This document shows, piece by piece, positions 23,819 to 33,367 of a DNA stretch of 64,000 bases. Where the stretch lies: assembly GCF_000423745.1 (NCBI RefSeq), contig NZ_AUIO01000005.1, forward strand, positions 1 to 64,000, in the 5' to 3' direction. Every line of letters starts with the position of its first letter. The stretch's first letter is position 1. Source of the DNA: Streptococcus plurextorum DSM 22810. GTDB lineage: Bacteria > Bacillota > Bacilli > Lactobacillales > Streptococcaceae. Position numbers and translations under genes: made by a program. Below the pieces are notes generated by a model. The model was given only the letters and a program-made list of their open reading frames with translations, did not search any database and was not told the origin of the DNA.

Positions 23819-25107
23819 GCAAAACCTCCTTTTCGATTCATTTGAATAATTTCTGCCTTTGCCTTTGTCATGTCACTGGTCATACCATCATGAAAAAAAT
23901 AAAGAGCCCCCGTCGGTCTTTCCATTGCCCTACCAACCCGACCAGAGATTTGAACCAAAGAGGATCTGGTATATAGCTTGTGATTGCTCCAGAGAACAAA
24001 CACATCGACATAAGGAAAGGTGACACCGCGCTCCAGAATGGTGGTCGAAACGAGGATTGAGAGCTGCTTGTCCCTAAATTTCTGTACCAAATCTGAACGT
24101 TCTTCTGTTGTACTGGCCACAAAACCAATGGCTTCTTCTGGAAAATAGCGGCCTAACACTTGGGTAAATAGTTCTCCCATTTCAATATGTGGGAAGAAAA
24201 TTAGCAAGGGATAGCCCGATTGGCGTTGTTTGCTAATGTAACGTCTTAATTTTCTCGGAAGTTTTCCTTTCTGCAGAGATATTTGGAGCTTAGATAACCA
24301 AACCATTTGTGGTACTACCAAAGGATTAGCATGAAAACGACGCGCCAAATGCAACTTCTTAATCTGTCCTGCTGCTACCTTTTTATCCAGAGCATCTGTC
24401 GATGTCGCTGTCAAAAAAACTGTAACCCCCTCTTTCTTAACACAGTTTTCCACGGCATGGTAAAGCACTGCATTATCCACAAAAGGAAAAGCATCTACCT
24501 CATCAATCAAAAGCAAATCAAAGGCTTCTTTGAATTTTAGCAACTGATGGGTGGTAGCAATCACTAGAGGAGCCCGTCGATAAGCCTCACTTTCCCCATG
24601 TAAAAGCACCATTTCACATGCAAAATCCCTACTCAAACGCTGATAAAGCTCAATACAAACATCTCGCCTAGGACTGGCCAAACAAACCTGACCACCACTA
24701 TCAAGCACTTGTGCCACCGTTTCATAAATCATCTCAGTTTTACCAGCACCTGTGACCGCATGAATCAGCAAGGCTTGTCCATTTGCAACACCAGTCTTCA
24801 AGCTATCAGATACCTCTTTTTGAAAAGGGGTCAACTGTCCCTGCCATCTAAGGCTTTTTATTTTGGGAAATGGCTGCGCTGGAAAATGATACAAAGACTG
24901 ATCGCTTCGAGAACATCCTAGAAGGAGACATTCACGACAATAAAAAGCACCATTTGGCAATTCCCAATCGCTGTCAATTCTTGTTCCACAACGGTTACAA
25001 AAAAGATATTTACCCTTGGCTGTCATCGCTGGAAAAGCCTTAGCCAACTGTTTCTGCGCCTCCGTTACTTGATTTTCTGTAAAAAGTCTGCCATACATAT
25101 TTTCCAT
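23815..25107 (-). CDS. comFA: ComFA ATP-dependent DNA translocase
   Basis: The 430-residue protein is a DEAD-like helicase. It has an N-terminal zinc finger (C37, C40, C57, C60), Walker A AVTGAGKTEM (about 117-126), Walker B LLIDEVDAF, the TATST motif III and a C-terminal helicase domain with VSTTILERGVTF and QISGRVGRA. ComFA powers import of the transforming strand. The start has no ribosome site. A SigX-type CIN box (TCCGAATA) lies only about 8 bp upstream, so the RNA may begin at or just before the ATG. It is divergent from the YigZ-family gene. Confidence 0.93.
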   Translation of the reverse strand: MENMYGRLFTENQVTEAQKQLAKAFPAMTAKGKYLFCNRCGTRIDSDWELPNGAFYCRECLLLGCSRSDQSLYHFPAQPFPKIKSLRWQGQLTPFQKEVSDSLKTGVANGQALLIHAVTGAGKTEMIYETVAQVLDSGGQVCLASPRRDVCIELYQRLSRDFACEMVLLHGESEAYRRAPLVIATTHQLLKFKEAFDLLLIDEVDAFPFVDNAVLYHAVENCVKKEGVTVFLTATSTDALDKKVAAGQIKKLHLARRFHANPLVVPQMVWLSKLQISLQKGKLPRKLRRYISKQRQSGYPLLIFFPHIEMGELFTQVLGRYFPEEAIGFVASTTEERSDLVQKFRDKQLSILVSTTILERGVTFPYVDVFVLWSNHKLYTRSSLVQISGRVGRAMERPTGALYFFHDGMTSDMTKAKAEIIQMNRKGGFA

Positions 25108-25114
25108 ACTTGAC

Positions 25115-25122
25115 TATTCGGA
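25115..25122 (-). promoter_or_regulatory. CIN-box (SigX) promoter candidate for comFA
   Basis: Minus-strand TCCGAATA differs at one base from the streptococcal competence box TACGAATA and is preceded by a T-rich stretch. It is located where late competence genes carry it, immediately before comFA. It overlaps the likely promoter of the divergent YigZ-family gene. Confidence 0.6.
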
Positions 25123-25151
25123 TTTTAGAAAAAATATGATAAAATCGTGGT

Positions 25152-25781
25152 ATGAAAAACTATAAAACAATCGCAAAAGACGGTATCGTCGAAGAAGAAA
25201 TTAAAAAATCTCGCTTCATTTGCCACCTCAAACGGATTAAAAGTGAGGAAGAGGGACGCTCCTATATTGCACAAATCAAAAAAGAGCATCACAAGGCAAA
25301 CCACTCCTGCTCTGCTATGGTTATCGGGGAAGACGGGCAACTCAAAAGATCCTCAGATGATGGCGAACCTTCTGGCACAGCTGGGGTTCCCATGCTGACT
25401 GTTTTGGAAAAGCAGGGCTTAACTGATGTGGTTGCAGTGGTGACTAGGTATTTTGGCGGCATCAAGCTTGGAACTGGCGGGCTCGTTCGTGCTTACGGAG
25501 GTTCTGTAGCCAATGCCTTAGCAGAAATAGGCACCGTAGAGGTCAAAGAATTAGAAGGATTGCAAATCCAGCTTAACTACTCTCAGTATCAGACCTTCGC
25601 TAATTTTTTAGAATCCGAAAATCTTCAAGAATGCGATACTGAATTTGGCGCTGAGGTGATCACTCATATTTATCTGGATAAGGAAATGGTAACCCCAACG
25701 TTAGAGCGGTTGATTGAATTTTACGCTGGAAAAGTTGCCGTACAAAAATCTGGGACTAAAATAGTTGAAGTGCCTCTATAG
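25152..25781 (+). CDS. YigZ/IMPACT family protein (UPF0029)
   Basis: The 209-residue protein contains the UPF0029 domain, with KKSRFICHLKRIKSEEEG, SDDGEPSGTAGVPML and VVTRYFGGIKLGTGGLVRAY as the family hallmarks, then a smaller ferredoxin-like C-terminal domain. The eukaryotic relative IMPACT regulates translation control. The bacterial proteins have no settled role, though a proline-dipeptidase label in old annotation is wrong. It is divergent from comFA. A promoter (TTGACT 25110-25115, TATGAT 25134-25139) would give an RNA starting almost at the ATG, with no ribosome site. Confidence 0.9.
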   Translation: MKNYKTIAKDGIVEEEIKKSRFICHLKRIKSEEEGRSYIAQIKKEHHKANHSCSAMVIGEDGQLKRSSDDGEPSGTAGVPMLTVLEKQGLTDVVAVVTRYFGGIKLGTGGLVRAYGGSVANALAEIGTVEVKELEGLQIQLNYSQYQTFANFLESENLQECDTEFGAEVITHIYLDKEMVTPTLERLIEFYAGKVAVQKSGTKIVEVPL

Positions 25782-25830
25782 ATGAGTTGCGCTGCTATTA
25801 ACTTCATAAAAAAAGGCTATCACAGCTATA

Positions 25831-25865
25831 AAAAAAGGGTATTTTACAAGATTCCCTTTTCTTTT
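25831..25865 (+). terminator. Terminator after the YigZ-family gene
   Basis: AAAAGGG pairs with CCCTTTT around a 14-nt loop, followed by CTTTTT. It separates this gene from cysK. Confidence 0.6.
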
Positions 25866-25898
25866 TATACTAGGTTTATCAAAAATTGAGGTAATATC

Positions 25899-26825
25899 AT
25901 GACTAACATTTATCATAACATCACTGAATTGGTCGGGAAAACCCCTATCGTCAAACTCAATAAGCTTGTTCCAAAAGGAGCTGCAGAGGTCTATGTCAAG
26001 CTAGAGGCTTTTAATCCAGGTTCTTCTGTCAAAGACCGTATTGCGCTTGCGATGATTGAGCAAGCCGAAAAAGACGGACGTCTCAAAGCTGGCGACACCA
26101 TTATCGAGCCGACTTCTGGTAATACTGGTATTGGCCTAGCTTGGGTAGGCGCTGCCAAAGGCTATCAGGTGGTCATCGTCATGCCAGAAACCATGAGTTT
26201 GGAGCGTCGCCAAATTATTCAAGCTTACGGAGCAGAATTAGTGTTAACTCCAGGGGCAGAAGGCATGAAGGGAGCTATTGCCAAAGCTACAGAATTAGCT
26301 GCTAAAAGACAGGCTTTCATGCCTATGCAATTCTCCAATCCAGCAAATCCTGCCATCCATGAAACCACGACCGGACAAGAAATCTTAGAGGCTTTTGGAG
26401 AGACTGGTCTTGATGCTTTTGTCTCTGGTGTCGGTACTGGTGGCACCATTTCAGGTGTCTCAAAAGTTCTAAAACAGGCTAACCCTGCCATCCAAGTCTT
26501 TGCTGTTGAAGCTGATGAATCGGCAGTGCTATCTGGACAAGAACCAGGCCCACATAAAATTCAAGGAATCTCCGCAGGCTTTATTCCTGATACCTTAGAT
26601 ACCAGCTCATATGATGGCATTATTCGTGTGACATCTGAACAGGCACTTGCCACCGGGCGTGCTATAGGAGCAAGCGAGGGCTTTCTCGTTGGCATTTCAT
26701 CTGGTGCTGCGATCTATGCTGCTATTGAAAAAGCAAAAGAACTAGGTGAGGGCAAAAAAGTGCTTACTGTTCTGCCAGATAATGGTGAACGGTATTTATC
26801 CACTACGCTTTATACATTTGATTAA
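25899..26825 (+). CDS. cysK: Cysteine synthase A (O-acetylserine sulfhydrylase)
   Basis: The 308-residue PLP enzyme shows the Schiff-base lysine K45 in PGSSVKDRI, the phosphate/substrate loop [11 protein letters not shown] (73-83) and the glycine-rich [11 protein letters not shown]. It makes cysteine from O-acetylserine and sulfide. TTGAGG precedes the ATG. It stands alone with a strong terminator after it. No serine acetyltransferase is in this window. Length and motifs fit CysK rather than cystathionine beta-synthase. Confidence 0.94.
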   Translation: MTNIYHNITELVGKTPIVKLNKLVPKGAAEVYVKLEAFNPGSSVKDRIALAMIEQAEKDGRLKAGDTIIEPTSGNTGIGLAWVGAAKGYQVVIVMPETMSLERRQIIQAYGAELVLTPGAEGMKGAIAKATELAAKRQAFMPMQFSNPANPAIHETTTGQEILEAFGETGLDAFVSGVGTGGTISGVSKVLKQANPAIQVFAVEADESAVLSGQEPGPHKIQGISAGFIPDTLDTSSYDGIIRVTSEQALATGRAIGASEGFLVGISSGAAIYAAIEKAKELGEGKKVLTVLPDNGERYLSTTLYTFD

Positions 26826-26829
26826 CACA

Positions 26830-26862
26830 AAAGTTGCACAAGATCTGTTGTGCAACTTTTTT
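26830..26862 (+). terminator. cysK terminator
   Basis: AAAGTTGCACA pairs with TGTGCAACTTT and is followed by a T-run, five bases after the cysK stop. Confidence 0.82.
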
Positions 26863-27008
26863 ATGAGATAAACTGGCTGTGACTTTTGGGGACTATCCGC
26901 TCAGCGCTAAACGTTACTAAAACTGATAGAGTCTTGTCCCCTGTGGTCCAAGTTGCCCCATCCTGCAATTGTCAGATTTTCCATATATGGAAAATTTGTA
27001 GCCTTGAT

Positions 27009-27377
27009 TTAGTCCTGAGATTCCTTTTCTCTCAAAAACACGAGACTCTCTTCAATCCATCCTGGCATACTGTCTGCCAAAGGCTTAAAACCAATTTTTA
27101 CCCGACTATTTGAGAATCGATGCCTGTGAGGGAAGGGATGTTTTTCTTCTTCCAGACTCCTCATAGACAGAGAAGCCCTGCCACTATACTCATCATAATC
27201 AATGACTTGGACATCTACCTTATCCCCAACTTTAAAAACATTGAAAATATTATCCACATAGCTAGTGCGAATCTCAGAGATGTGTATCAAACCTTTATTA
27301 CCGTTTTCCAAGTCTACAAAAGCCCCATATGGCTTAATCCCTGAAACCGTTCCCTGGTATTTTTCCCCAATCTTCAT
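27009..27377 (-). CDS. S1-domain RNA-binding protein (CvfD/YugI-like)
   Basis: The 122-residue protein begins with an S1 domain (KIGEKYQGTVSGIKPYGAFV, GLIHISEI, VGDKVDVQVIDYDEYSGRAS) followed by a short basic and aromatic tail. Such single-S1 proteins of Firmicutes (general stress protein 13, CvfC/CvfD) bind RNA or ribosomes and affect virulence and stress gene expression. Its start overlaps the stop of the HAD-cyclophilin gene by one base, so the two are co-transcribed. Confidence 0.87.
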   Translation of the reverse strand: MKIGEKYQGTVSGIKPYGAFVDLENGNKGLIHISEIRTSYVDNIFNVFKVGDKVDVQVIDYDEYSGRASLSMRSLEEEKHPFPHRHRFSNSRVKIGFKPLADSMPGWIEESLVFLREKESQD

Positions 27378-28777
27378 CAGCCACTAACCTCAATGGTCTC
27401 AATAATCACATCTTCTATCGGTTTATCGGCATAGTCCGTTTCAAGCCCTGCAATCGTATCTAAAACCTGATACGAAGCTTGATCCATCAGTTGACCAAAA
27501 ACGGTATGGCGACGGTCAAGATGTGGAGTGCCTCCCTGCTCTGCATAACATTTTGCAACTTCTCCAGGCCAGCCACCGCGTGCAATTTCTTTTTTACTAT
27601 ATGGCAAGTGTTGGTTGTGAACAATGAAAAATTGGCTACCATTGGTATCTGGTCCAGCATTGGCCATTGATAAAGCGCCTCTAAAGTGGTAAAGTTCTTC
27701 TGAAAATTCATCTTGGAAGCTTCCGCCATAGATGGATTCACCTCCCATACCTGTGCCTGTTGGGTCACCTCCTTGAATCATGAAATCTTCAATGATTCGA
27801 TGGAAAATAACGCCATCATAATAGCCAGACTCCGCTAATTCCACAAAGTTTTTAACGGTGAGGGGAGCTTGTTCTGGAAAAAGTTTGAGAACCAAATCTC
27901 CGTGATTGGTCTTGATTGTAGCCACAGGACCATCGACCTGTGCAAGGTCAAGCTGTGGAAAATATAAGTCTTTTTCGATCATTCCTAATGTCTCCAAGGC
28001 ATTGTAGATGCCATTTTCTTCTACTGTATCTGTGATGCTATCTGCTTTTTCTTTTAGTTCTGGAACAGCATTACCCATAGCAATTGTTAGCCCAACGTAG
28101 TCAAAGGCTTCAAGGTCATTATAACCATCGCCAAACATCAGAGCATTGTTGGGTTTGAGTCCTTCTTTTTCAAGGATTTTAGCAATACCAGAAGCTTTTG
28201 ACGTTTCTAGAGCTATCACGTCAGAAGAGTGTGGGTGCCACACAACAGGACGTACATACTGTGCCAGGCTATCTGGAAAAACAAGATTGCCATTATCCTC
28301 TGCAAATGTCCACATATGATAGACATCCTGCTCCAGATGAAAGTCTGGAGCCACTTCGCATTGTCCGTAAATGGGAATCATCGCGTCATCAACCAGCTGA
28401 CTCCGCTCAGACACTACAGGCTTGTCCTTTCCTGCAAAACCGTAAGCAATGCCAATTTCTTGACACCAGTCGACAAATGCTTCTGTGACTTCTTTAGCTA
28501 GAGGTTTACTGTAGATTTCTTGACCTTTTTGATTGATGACATAAGCACCGTTGATGGTCACAAAATAATCAGGTTCTAAGGCCATAATCTCAGGCACCAC
28601 ACCATACATGCCACGTCCAGAAGCAATAGCTGTCAAGATGCCTTTTTTCTTCAGATTGGCAAAGACCTTCTTGATGCTATCAGGCATATAGCCGGTCGTT
28701 TTCACTCGCAACGTGTCATCAATATCAAAAAAGACGATTTTTATTTTTTTAGCTTTATACTTGGTTTTTGCGTCCAT
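27377..28777 (-). CDS. Bifunctional Cof-type HAD hydrolase / cyclophilin-type peptidyl-prolyl isomerase
   Basis: This about 466-residue fusion has an N-terminal Cof-like HAD phosphatase (IKIVFFDIDDTLRVKTTGY with the DxD nucleophile, and GDGYNDLEAFD near residue 230) and a C-terminal cyclophilin domain (FHRIIEDFMIQGGDPTGTGM, NGSQFFIVH). The two-domain protein is known in streptococci. A longer open frame reaches 28822, but GAGGGAG directly before the ATG at 28777 and the family N-terminus favour this start. The HAD substrate is unknown. The isomerase has no signal peptide, so it acts in the cytoplasm. Confidence 0.92.
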   Translation of the reverse strand: MDAKTKYKAKKIKIVFFDIDDTLRVKTTGYMPDSIKKVFANLKKKGILTAIASGRGMYGVVPEIMALEPDYFVTINGAYVINQKGQEIYSKPLAKEVTEAFVDWCQEIGIAYGFAGKDKPVVSERSQLVDDAMIPIYGQCEVAPDFHLEQDVYHMWTFAEDNGNLVFPDSLAQYVRPVVWHPHSSDVIALETSKASGIAKILEKEGLKPNNALMFGDGYNDLEAFDYVGLTIAMGNAVPELKEKADSITDTVEENGIYNALETLGMIEKDLYFPQLDLAQVDGPVATIKTNHGDLVLKLFPEQAPLTVKNFVELAESGYYDGVIFHRIIEDFMIQGGDPTGTGMGGESIYGGSFQDEFSEELYHFRGALSMANAGPDTNGSQFFIVHNQHLPYSKKEIARGGWPGEVAKCYAEQGGTPHLDRRHTVFGQLMDQASYQVLDTIAGLETDYADKPIEDVIIETIEVSG

Positions 28778-28828
28778 AACTCCCTCATCAAGACAGATTT
28801 TTTCTATTATACCACAAATCACAAGGAA

Positions 28829-29464
28829 TCAGTTTTCCTCTTTTACCAATTTATGGGTAAACGCATAAACAACCGCCTGAGTACGGTCTGTAACATCCAG
28901 TTTTGACAGGATATTTGACACATGTGTTTTTACTGTTTTTAGTGAAATAAAAAGCTGGTCTGCAATGGTTTGATTATCATAACCTTTAGCCAGAAGAGCT
29001 AAAATGTCACGTTCTCGGGCTGTCAAATCATGGTGTAAGGGCAAATCTTCCTGGTAGTCTTTCATCTTCTGATTAACTTCCGTTTCGATGGCTAACTGGC
29101 CATTGGCTACTTTTTTGATACTGTTTAAAATTTCTGCAGCATTCGACGTTTTTAGCATGTAGCCTTTAGCACCCGCCTCGATAACAGGGTAAATTTTTTC
29201 ATTGTCCAGATAAGATGTCAAGACCAGAACTTTGGCTTCTGGCCATTCTTTTAGCAGTTGCAAAGTCGCCTCAACACCGTCAAGCTCTGGCATGACAAGA
29301 TCCATAACCACAACATCCGGTTTCAGAGCTAAGGCTAGTTCTATGCCTTCTCTCCCATTTTCTGCTTCACCAACCACTTGGACATCTGACTGAAGATTGA
29401 GAAAACTCTTGAGTCCCAAGCGAACCATTTCGTGATCGTCTACTAACATTACCTTAATCATCAT
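28829..29464 (-). CDS. liaR: LiaR/VraR-type response regulator
   Basis: The 211-residue protein has a receiver domain (acidic pair DD 9-10, phospho-acceptor D55 in VVVMDLVMPE, Lys near 105) and a LuxR/NarL-type DNA-binding domain (LTARERDILALLAKGYDNQ, then LFISLKTVKTHVSNILSKL). With the adjacent kinase and LiaF-like gene it forms the cell-envelope stress system LiaFSR. The start overlaps the end of liaS by 11 bases. Targets in streptococci include envelope stress genes. None can be assigned here. Confidence 0.92.
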   Translation of the reverse strand: MMIKVMLVDDHEMVRLGLKSFLNLQSDVQVVGEAENGREGIELALALKPDVVVMDLVMPELDGVEATLQLLKEWPEAKVLVLTSYLDNEKIYPVIEAGAKGYMLKTSNAAEILNSIKKVANGQLAIETEVNQKMKDYQEDLPLHHDLTARERDILALLAKGYDNQTIADQLFISLKTVKTHVSNILSKLDVTDRTQAVVYAFTHKLVKEEN

Positions 29465-30458
29465 TGTCTCCTTCCATCAAGGGCAGGCGAATATCTAGAG
29501 AGGTTCCTTTACCTCGACTGCTAAGCATCGTCATTATGCCTGCCATATCCTCTACACGATCTTCAATATTTTTAAGACCATAGCTCAATTCCCTGTTCGC
29601 ATCGATATCAAATCCTATCCCATCGTCAATCATTTTGAGTTGTAGGTCTTGGTCATTTTGAATCAGGTAAACCTCTAAATGATTGGCCTTAGCGTGTTTG
29701 AGAGTGTTGCTGATAAATTCCTGTGCAATTCTAAATAAATTTTCTTCAATGCTTTTGGGTAACTGACCAACCTCGACACGATAATCCACCGTCATCTGTG
29801 CCTTATCAGTGAGCTCCCTTAAAATCATACGTAGTCCTTCTGACAGGGTCTTTCCTTCTAGCTCTGTCGGACGCAGGTGCAAGAGTAAAATACGTAAATC
29901 ATTTTGCGCATCATTTACAATAGCTTCTACTGTTTTGAGCTGATCTTGCAACTGCTGGGAGCTTAAATCTGAGGCACTTTGTGCAAGACCAGATAAAATC
30001 ATGCTAGAAGCAAACAGCCCCTGACTAACTGTATCGTGAAGGTCACGTGCAATTCGCCGTCGTTCTTGCTTGACAATATCCTCGCTCTTTTCAATATAAG
30101 CATTCTCTGTTTTTTGAAGGTTATGTGTCAAATGGCGCATTTTACTGGATAAACGCAAGAGGTTTTCACCTAGCTCTGTTTCTTCGGTCTCACGAACGGG
30201 CTTATTATCCAAAATCCGCCTCAAATTTTGATTGAGGTGGCGCTTGCTGTACTCATCCAAGATAATCCAGCCAAGTAACAAAATGACCATGAGGGTTACT
30301 GCTAGGGAGAGTAGCGTAAAAAGCAGACGTGCCGTCAGTTGCCAATCAAGAAAAAGCAAATCAAATCCCAGTCCCAGACTATCGAATAAGACAAAGGTTA
30401 CTGTCCCTAGTATCAGCAGGTCGAAGAGAAAAATCAGAGCGACTGTTTTCTTTTTCAT
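29454..30458 (-). CDS. liaS: LiaS/VraS-type sensor histidine kinase
   Basis: The 334-residue kinase has two N-terminal membrane segments (about 8-30 and 43-66) with almost no extracellular loop, a HisKA_3 dimerisation helix with phosphorylated H141 in RRRIARDLHDTVSQG, and a HATPase domain ending in GLKNIEDRVEDMAG and RGKGTSLDIRLPL. The lack of a sensor domain marks it as an intramembrane-sensing kinase. It is expected to be held off by LiaF. Overlaps of 4 bases with liaF and 11 with liaR show one operon. Confidence 0.93.
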   Translation of the reverse strand: MKKKTVALIFLFDLLILGTVTFVLFDSLGLGFDLLFLDWQLTARLLFTLLSLAVTLMVILLLGWIILDEYSKRHLNQNLRRILDNKPVRETEETELGENLLRLSSKMRHLTHNLQKTENAYIEKSEDIVKQERRRIARDLHDTVSQGLFASSMILSGLAQSASDLSSQQLQDQLKTVEAIVNDAQNDLRILLLHLRPTELEGKTLSEGLRMILRELTDKAQMTVDYRVEVGQLPKSIEENLFRIAQEFISNTLKHAKANHLEVYLIQNDQDLQLKMIDDGIGFDIDANRELSYGLKNIEDRVEDMAGIMTMLSSRGKGTSLDIRLPLMEGDNDD

Positions 30459-31153
30459 TCTCTGATCACCTCCACATCGCCTGCTAAGATACTAATGACT
30501 AACTTGAGCCTTTTTGCCGAATGCGCAAACTCTCCCTCTTCTAAGGTCAATGTTTCGTTCCGTAAATCATATTCAGAATAATCAAAAAAGCTGACACTGC
30601 CATAGATGGAGGACACATGAAGCCGAACGGCAACATCAATAGGAATTTTGATTTGCGTTGGACCATAAATCTTTCGAATCAATATATGGTTAGCCTGCCC
30701 TCTGACGATGACTTCATTAAGGTCAATCGTGTCATTTCCTGCAAGACGAATAATGTTAATATCATCAAAAGCATAGTCTGTGCGTTGTAAAGGTTCTTGG
30801 TCCCCGATCCACTGATTGGGTGTAGACTTCATCTTTAACTCGTCTGCTCTAAATTGGATTAAAGCTCTGCGATTTTTCTGCTTCACCTGAGAAAAGTAGT
30901 TAATCAATACATAAACGACACCAACAAGAATGGCGACAACCACATAGGGGTTGAGCATAAAAATGAGAAAAAGCAACCAAAAACTGGCCGTTAAAAGGAG
31001 ATTATTGCGACTTCCCAGATTGTAAAAACGTAGCAGCAATAAGGTCACGACCAACATTAGGAGAAAGGCTGATAAATTTTGCGATAAGATGGTAAGAATT
31101 GCCATGGTAATCAATAGGCTTTCCACTACCAGGAAAATGTGAAATTTCTTCAT
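30455..31153 (-). CDS. liaF: LiaF-like inhibitor of the envelope stress system
   Basis: The 232-residue protein has four closely spaced hydrophobic stretches in the first 90 residues and a C-terminal beta-rich domain (NDTIDLNEVIVRGQANHILI and IPIDVAVRLHVSSIYGSVSF) of the LiaF/DUF2154 type. LiaF keeps the LiaS kinase inactive until lipid II-binding antibiotics or membrane damage occur. It is first in the liaF-liaS-liaR operon. The ATG is preceded by GAAGGACG, and a -10 TACAAT (minus strand, about 31172) lies 20-25 bp upstream. Confidence 0.9.
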   Translation of the reverse strand: MKKFHIFLVVESLLITMAILTILSQNLSAFLLMLVVTLLLLRFYNLGSRNNLLLTASFWLLFLIFMLNPYVVVAILVGVVYVLINYFSQVKQKNRRALIQFRADELKMKSTPNQWIGDQEPLQRTDYAFDDINIIRLAGNDTIDLNEVIVRGQANHILIRKIYGPTQIKIPIDVAVRLHVSSIYGSVSFFDYSEYDLRNETLTLEEGEFAHSAKRLKLVISILAGDVEVIRE

Positions 31154-31481
31154 TGACGTCCTTCTCAGCGATAAGTGATTACTGTCATTGTATCAAAATC
31201 AGATAAAAAATTCAGCCTTTTACTGGCAAAGAGGCTAGAGCAATCGTTTCTCATCAGCTGATCAAGCTTAAAGCCTATCAACCAAAAAGTCTATTTTCCC
31301 CTCATCAAGACAAGTGACCGTTGATGGAGCGTTTTTCTGCCTCTATATCAAAAGACGCCTAACACCAAGACTTGTCATGTTTGGTGCTAGACGCTTTAAC
31401 GATTGTTTTGAAGGTGATCTCAATAAGTTCTTGACCCATTGATGTTTGATTTTTTAGGGTGTCTTTAGCACCACACAGATG
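31154..31481. other. Interval between whiA and liaF (promoter and terminator, no gene)
   Basis: The 328-bp interval encodes no convincing protein. The part next to liaF holds its likely promoter. The part next to whiA holds a long imperfect hairpin with a T-run at 31349-31397 that probably ends the rapZ-yvcK-whiA operon. Confidence 0.5.
31349..31397 (-). terminator. Terminator after whiA
   Basis: Minus-strand GCGTCTAGCACCAA pairs (with G-U pairs) with TTGGTGTTAGGCGTC and is followed by TTTTG. It lies about 85 bp after the whiA stop. Confidence 0.65.
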
Positions 31482-32393
31482 TTAAATCTCATCTGCAATT
31501 TTATTGATTTTTCTAAGTCGATGATTGACACCACTTTTTGTCAAAGGGCTCTCTAAACTATCAGCGATTTCTTGAATAGAGAAATCCGGATGATTGACAC
31601 GAATCGTTGCCACTTCTTGCAATTCAAGCGGTAAACTTTCTAGACCGATAGTGCTCATGATTTTAACGATGTTATTAATGGTCTTGACACTGGCAGTAAC
31701 GGTTCTAGCAATATTGGCTGTTTCGACATTACTCGCACGGTTGATGTCATTTCTAGCCTCTCGCAGCATTTTAACATCTTCAAATACCTGCTTGGCAGTC
31801 ATAGCACCAATGACGATGAGAAAATCCATGATATCTTCAGCTTTTTGTAGATAGGTCACGGCGCCATGTTTCCGTTCAATAACCTTGGCATCTAGCATAA
31901 ATTTCTGCATCAGCGCCGCTAAATCTTCGGCATGATCTAGATAAACCGAAGAAATCTCCAATTGATACTTTCCAGACTCTGGATTGCGAATAGATCCAGT
32001 AGCTAAAAACGCCCCTCGCAAGTAACTCCGCCCAGCCTCATCATCTTCTAAAATATGAGGGTCTATCCCCGTTTCAAAACCAAAAATAGAATCGGCCAGC
32101 TGCAAATCGGCCAACATGTCACTGACATTATCAGTCACCACGACCGTATACACACGGTTCTTGCGAAGGTTGACTTTTTGGTGGTGACGAATTTCTGGAG
32201 TCACTTGATACAACTTTTCTAGGAGATTGTAGAGGTGACGAGCTAGCTTGGCATTCTCACTGGTGATTGATAAGGTCAGACCGTGATTGACAAGTCCTAG
32301 ACTGCCAGACATCTTAATCAGCGCCGATAGTTCATTACGATCAAGAATGGGTTGACTCAAGAGCTCTTCTTTTGTCTTTGTCGTAAAACTCAT
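31482..32393 (-). CDS. whiA: WhiA DNA-binding protein
   Basis: The 303-residue protein has the WhiA layout: an N-terminal LAGLIDADG-like half ([40 protein letters not shown]) and a C-terminal HTH ([26 protein letters not shown] region). In Firmicutes WhiA influences cell division and chromosome segregation. In actinobacteria it is a sporulation regulator. Its start overlaps the yvcK stop by four bases. Confidence 0.95.
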   Translation of the reverse strand: MSFTTKTKEELLSQPILDRNELSALIKMSGSLGLVNHGLTLSITSENAKLARHLYNLLEKLYQVTPEIRHHQKVNLRKNRVYTVVVTDNVSDMLADLQLADSIFGFETGIDPHILEDDEAGRSYLRGAFLATGSIRNPESGKYQLEISSVYLDHAEDLAALMQKFMLDAKVIERKHGAVTYLQKAEDIMDFLIVIGAMTAKQVFEDVKMLREARNDINRASNVETANIARTVTASVKTINNIVKIMSTIGLESLPLELQEVATIRVNHPDFSIQEIADSLESPLTKSGVNHRLRKINKIADEI

Positions 32394-33367
32394 CTTGATA
32401 CCCCCCTAAGCAAGGTCAGTAGTTCTTCTACCACCAAATCTCCATCATGGAAGGCTCCGCCATTTTCCAAGCGCAAAAAATTAGAAGAAATAACCGTTTT
32501 AGCCATGGTTGACAGCCCTTGAAAATCGTGTTCTACCTGAACAAGATATTCATCAAAATGGTTACTATTCATATAAGCTTGCGGAACGGGTTCACTATTA
32601 ACCAAAACGGTATCAATCACATCTACCCCTAGATGACGGTTAAGCACTGCCACATGATCCGCATCACTGAAGTGCTCTGTCTCTCCATATTGAGTCATGA
32701 TGTTACAAACATAGACCACTTGAGCCCTTGTGGCAAGCAGGGCTTCTTTAATTTCTGGAATCACTAAATTGGGCAAAATAGATGTGAACAGTGAGCCTGG
32801 CCCTAGCACAATCATGTCACTTTCCATGATTGTTTCAACGACCTTGCGACTAGCTTTTGGCTCATCGTCTGAATAAGTATTGGTCACAAAGACATGATCA
32901 ATCATGCCCTTATAGTCGGCAATATTGCTTTCGCCAATCACTTCATGCCCGTCTTTAAAAACTGCATGAAGGGTCAGGGCTTGCTCACTTGAGGGGTAGA
33001 TTTTACCTGTGGTGTGGAAAAATTTGGTTAGGATTTGCATGGCATTATAAGTAGAGCCCTGCATCTCAGAGATACCTGCGATGATAAGATTACCGAGTGG
33101 GTGACCTGCCAATGGTCCGTCCGAATCTTTAAAGCGGTATTGAAAAATCTTCTCATAAAACTTTGGCATATCCGACATGGCCACAAGAACATTGCGTAGG
33201 TCTCCTGGCGGCGTCAATTGCATAGCCGTACGTAACTCTCCCGAAGAACCACCATCATCAGCAACCGTCACAATCGCTCTGAGATCAATATCTTCTTTAC
33301 GTAGGCTGTTTAAAATCACAGGAAGGCCTGTTCCGCCACCTATTGCTGTAATGATGGGTTTTCTCAT
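32390..33367 (-). CDS. yvcK: YvcK/GlmR-type gluconeogenesis and envelope factor
   Basis: The 325-residue protein begins [18 protein letters not shown] and contains [14 protein letters not shown] and [19 protein letters not shown], hallmarks of the CofD-like YvcK family that binds UDP-sugars. In B. subtilis it stimulates GlmS and links carbon supply to wall synthesis. In S. pneumoniae the homologue is needed for proper septum function. It is overlapped by rapZ upstream and whiA downstream, the standard three-gene operon. Confidence 0.94.
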   Translation of the reverse strand: MRKPIITAIGGGTGLPVILNSLRKEDIDLRAIVTVADDGGSSGELRTAMQLTPPGDLRNVLVAMSDMPKFYEKIFQYRFKDSDGPLAGHPLGNLIIAGISEMQGSTYNAMQILTKFFHTTGKIYPSSEQALTLHAVFKDGHEVIGESNIADYKGMIDHVFVTNTYSDDEPKASRKVVETIMESDMIVLGPGSLFTSILPNLVIPEIKEALLATRAQVVYVCNIMTQYGETEHFSDADHVAVLNRHLGVDVIDTVLVNSEPVPQAYMNSNHFDEYLVQVEHDFQGLSTMAKTVISSNFLRLENGGAFHDGDLVVEELLTLLRGVSR

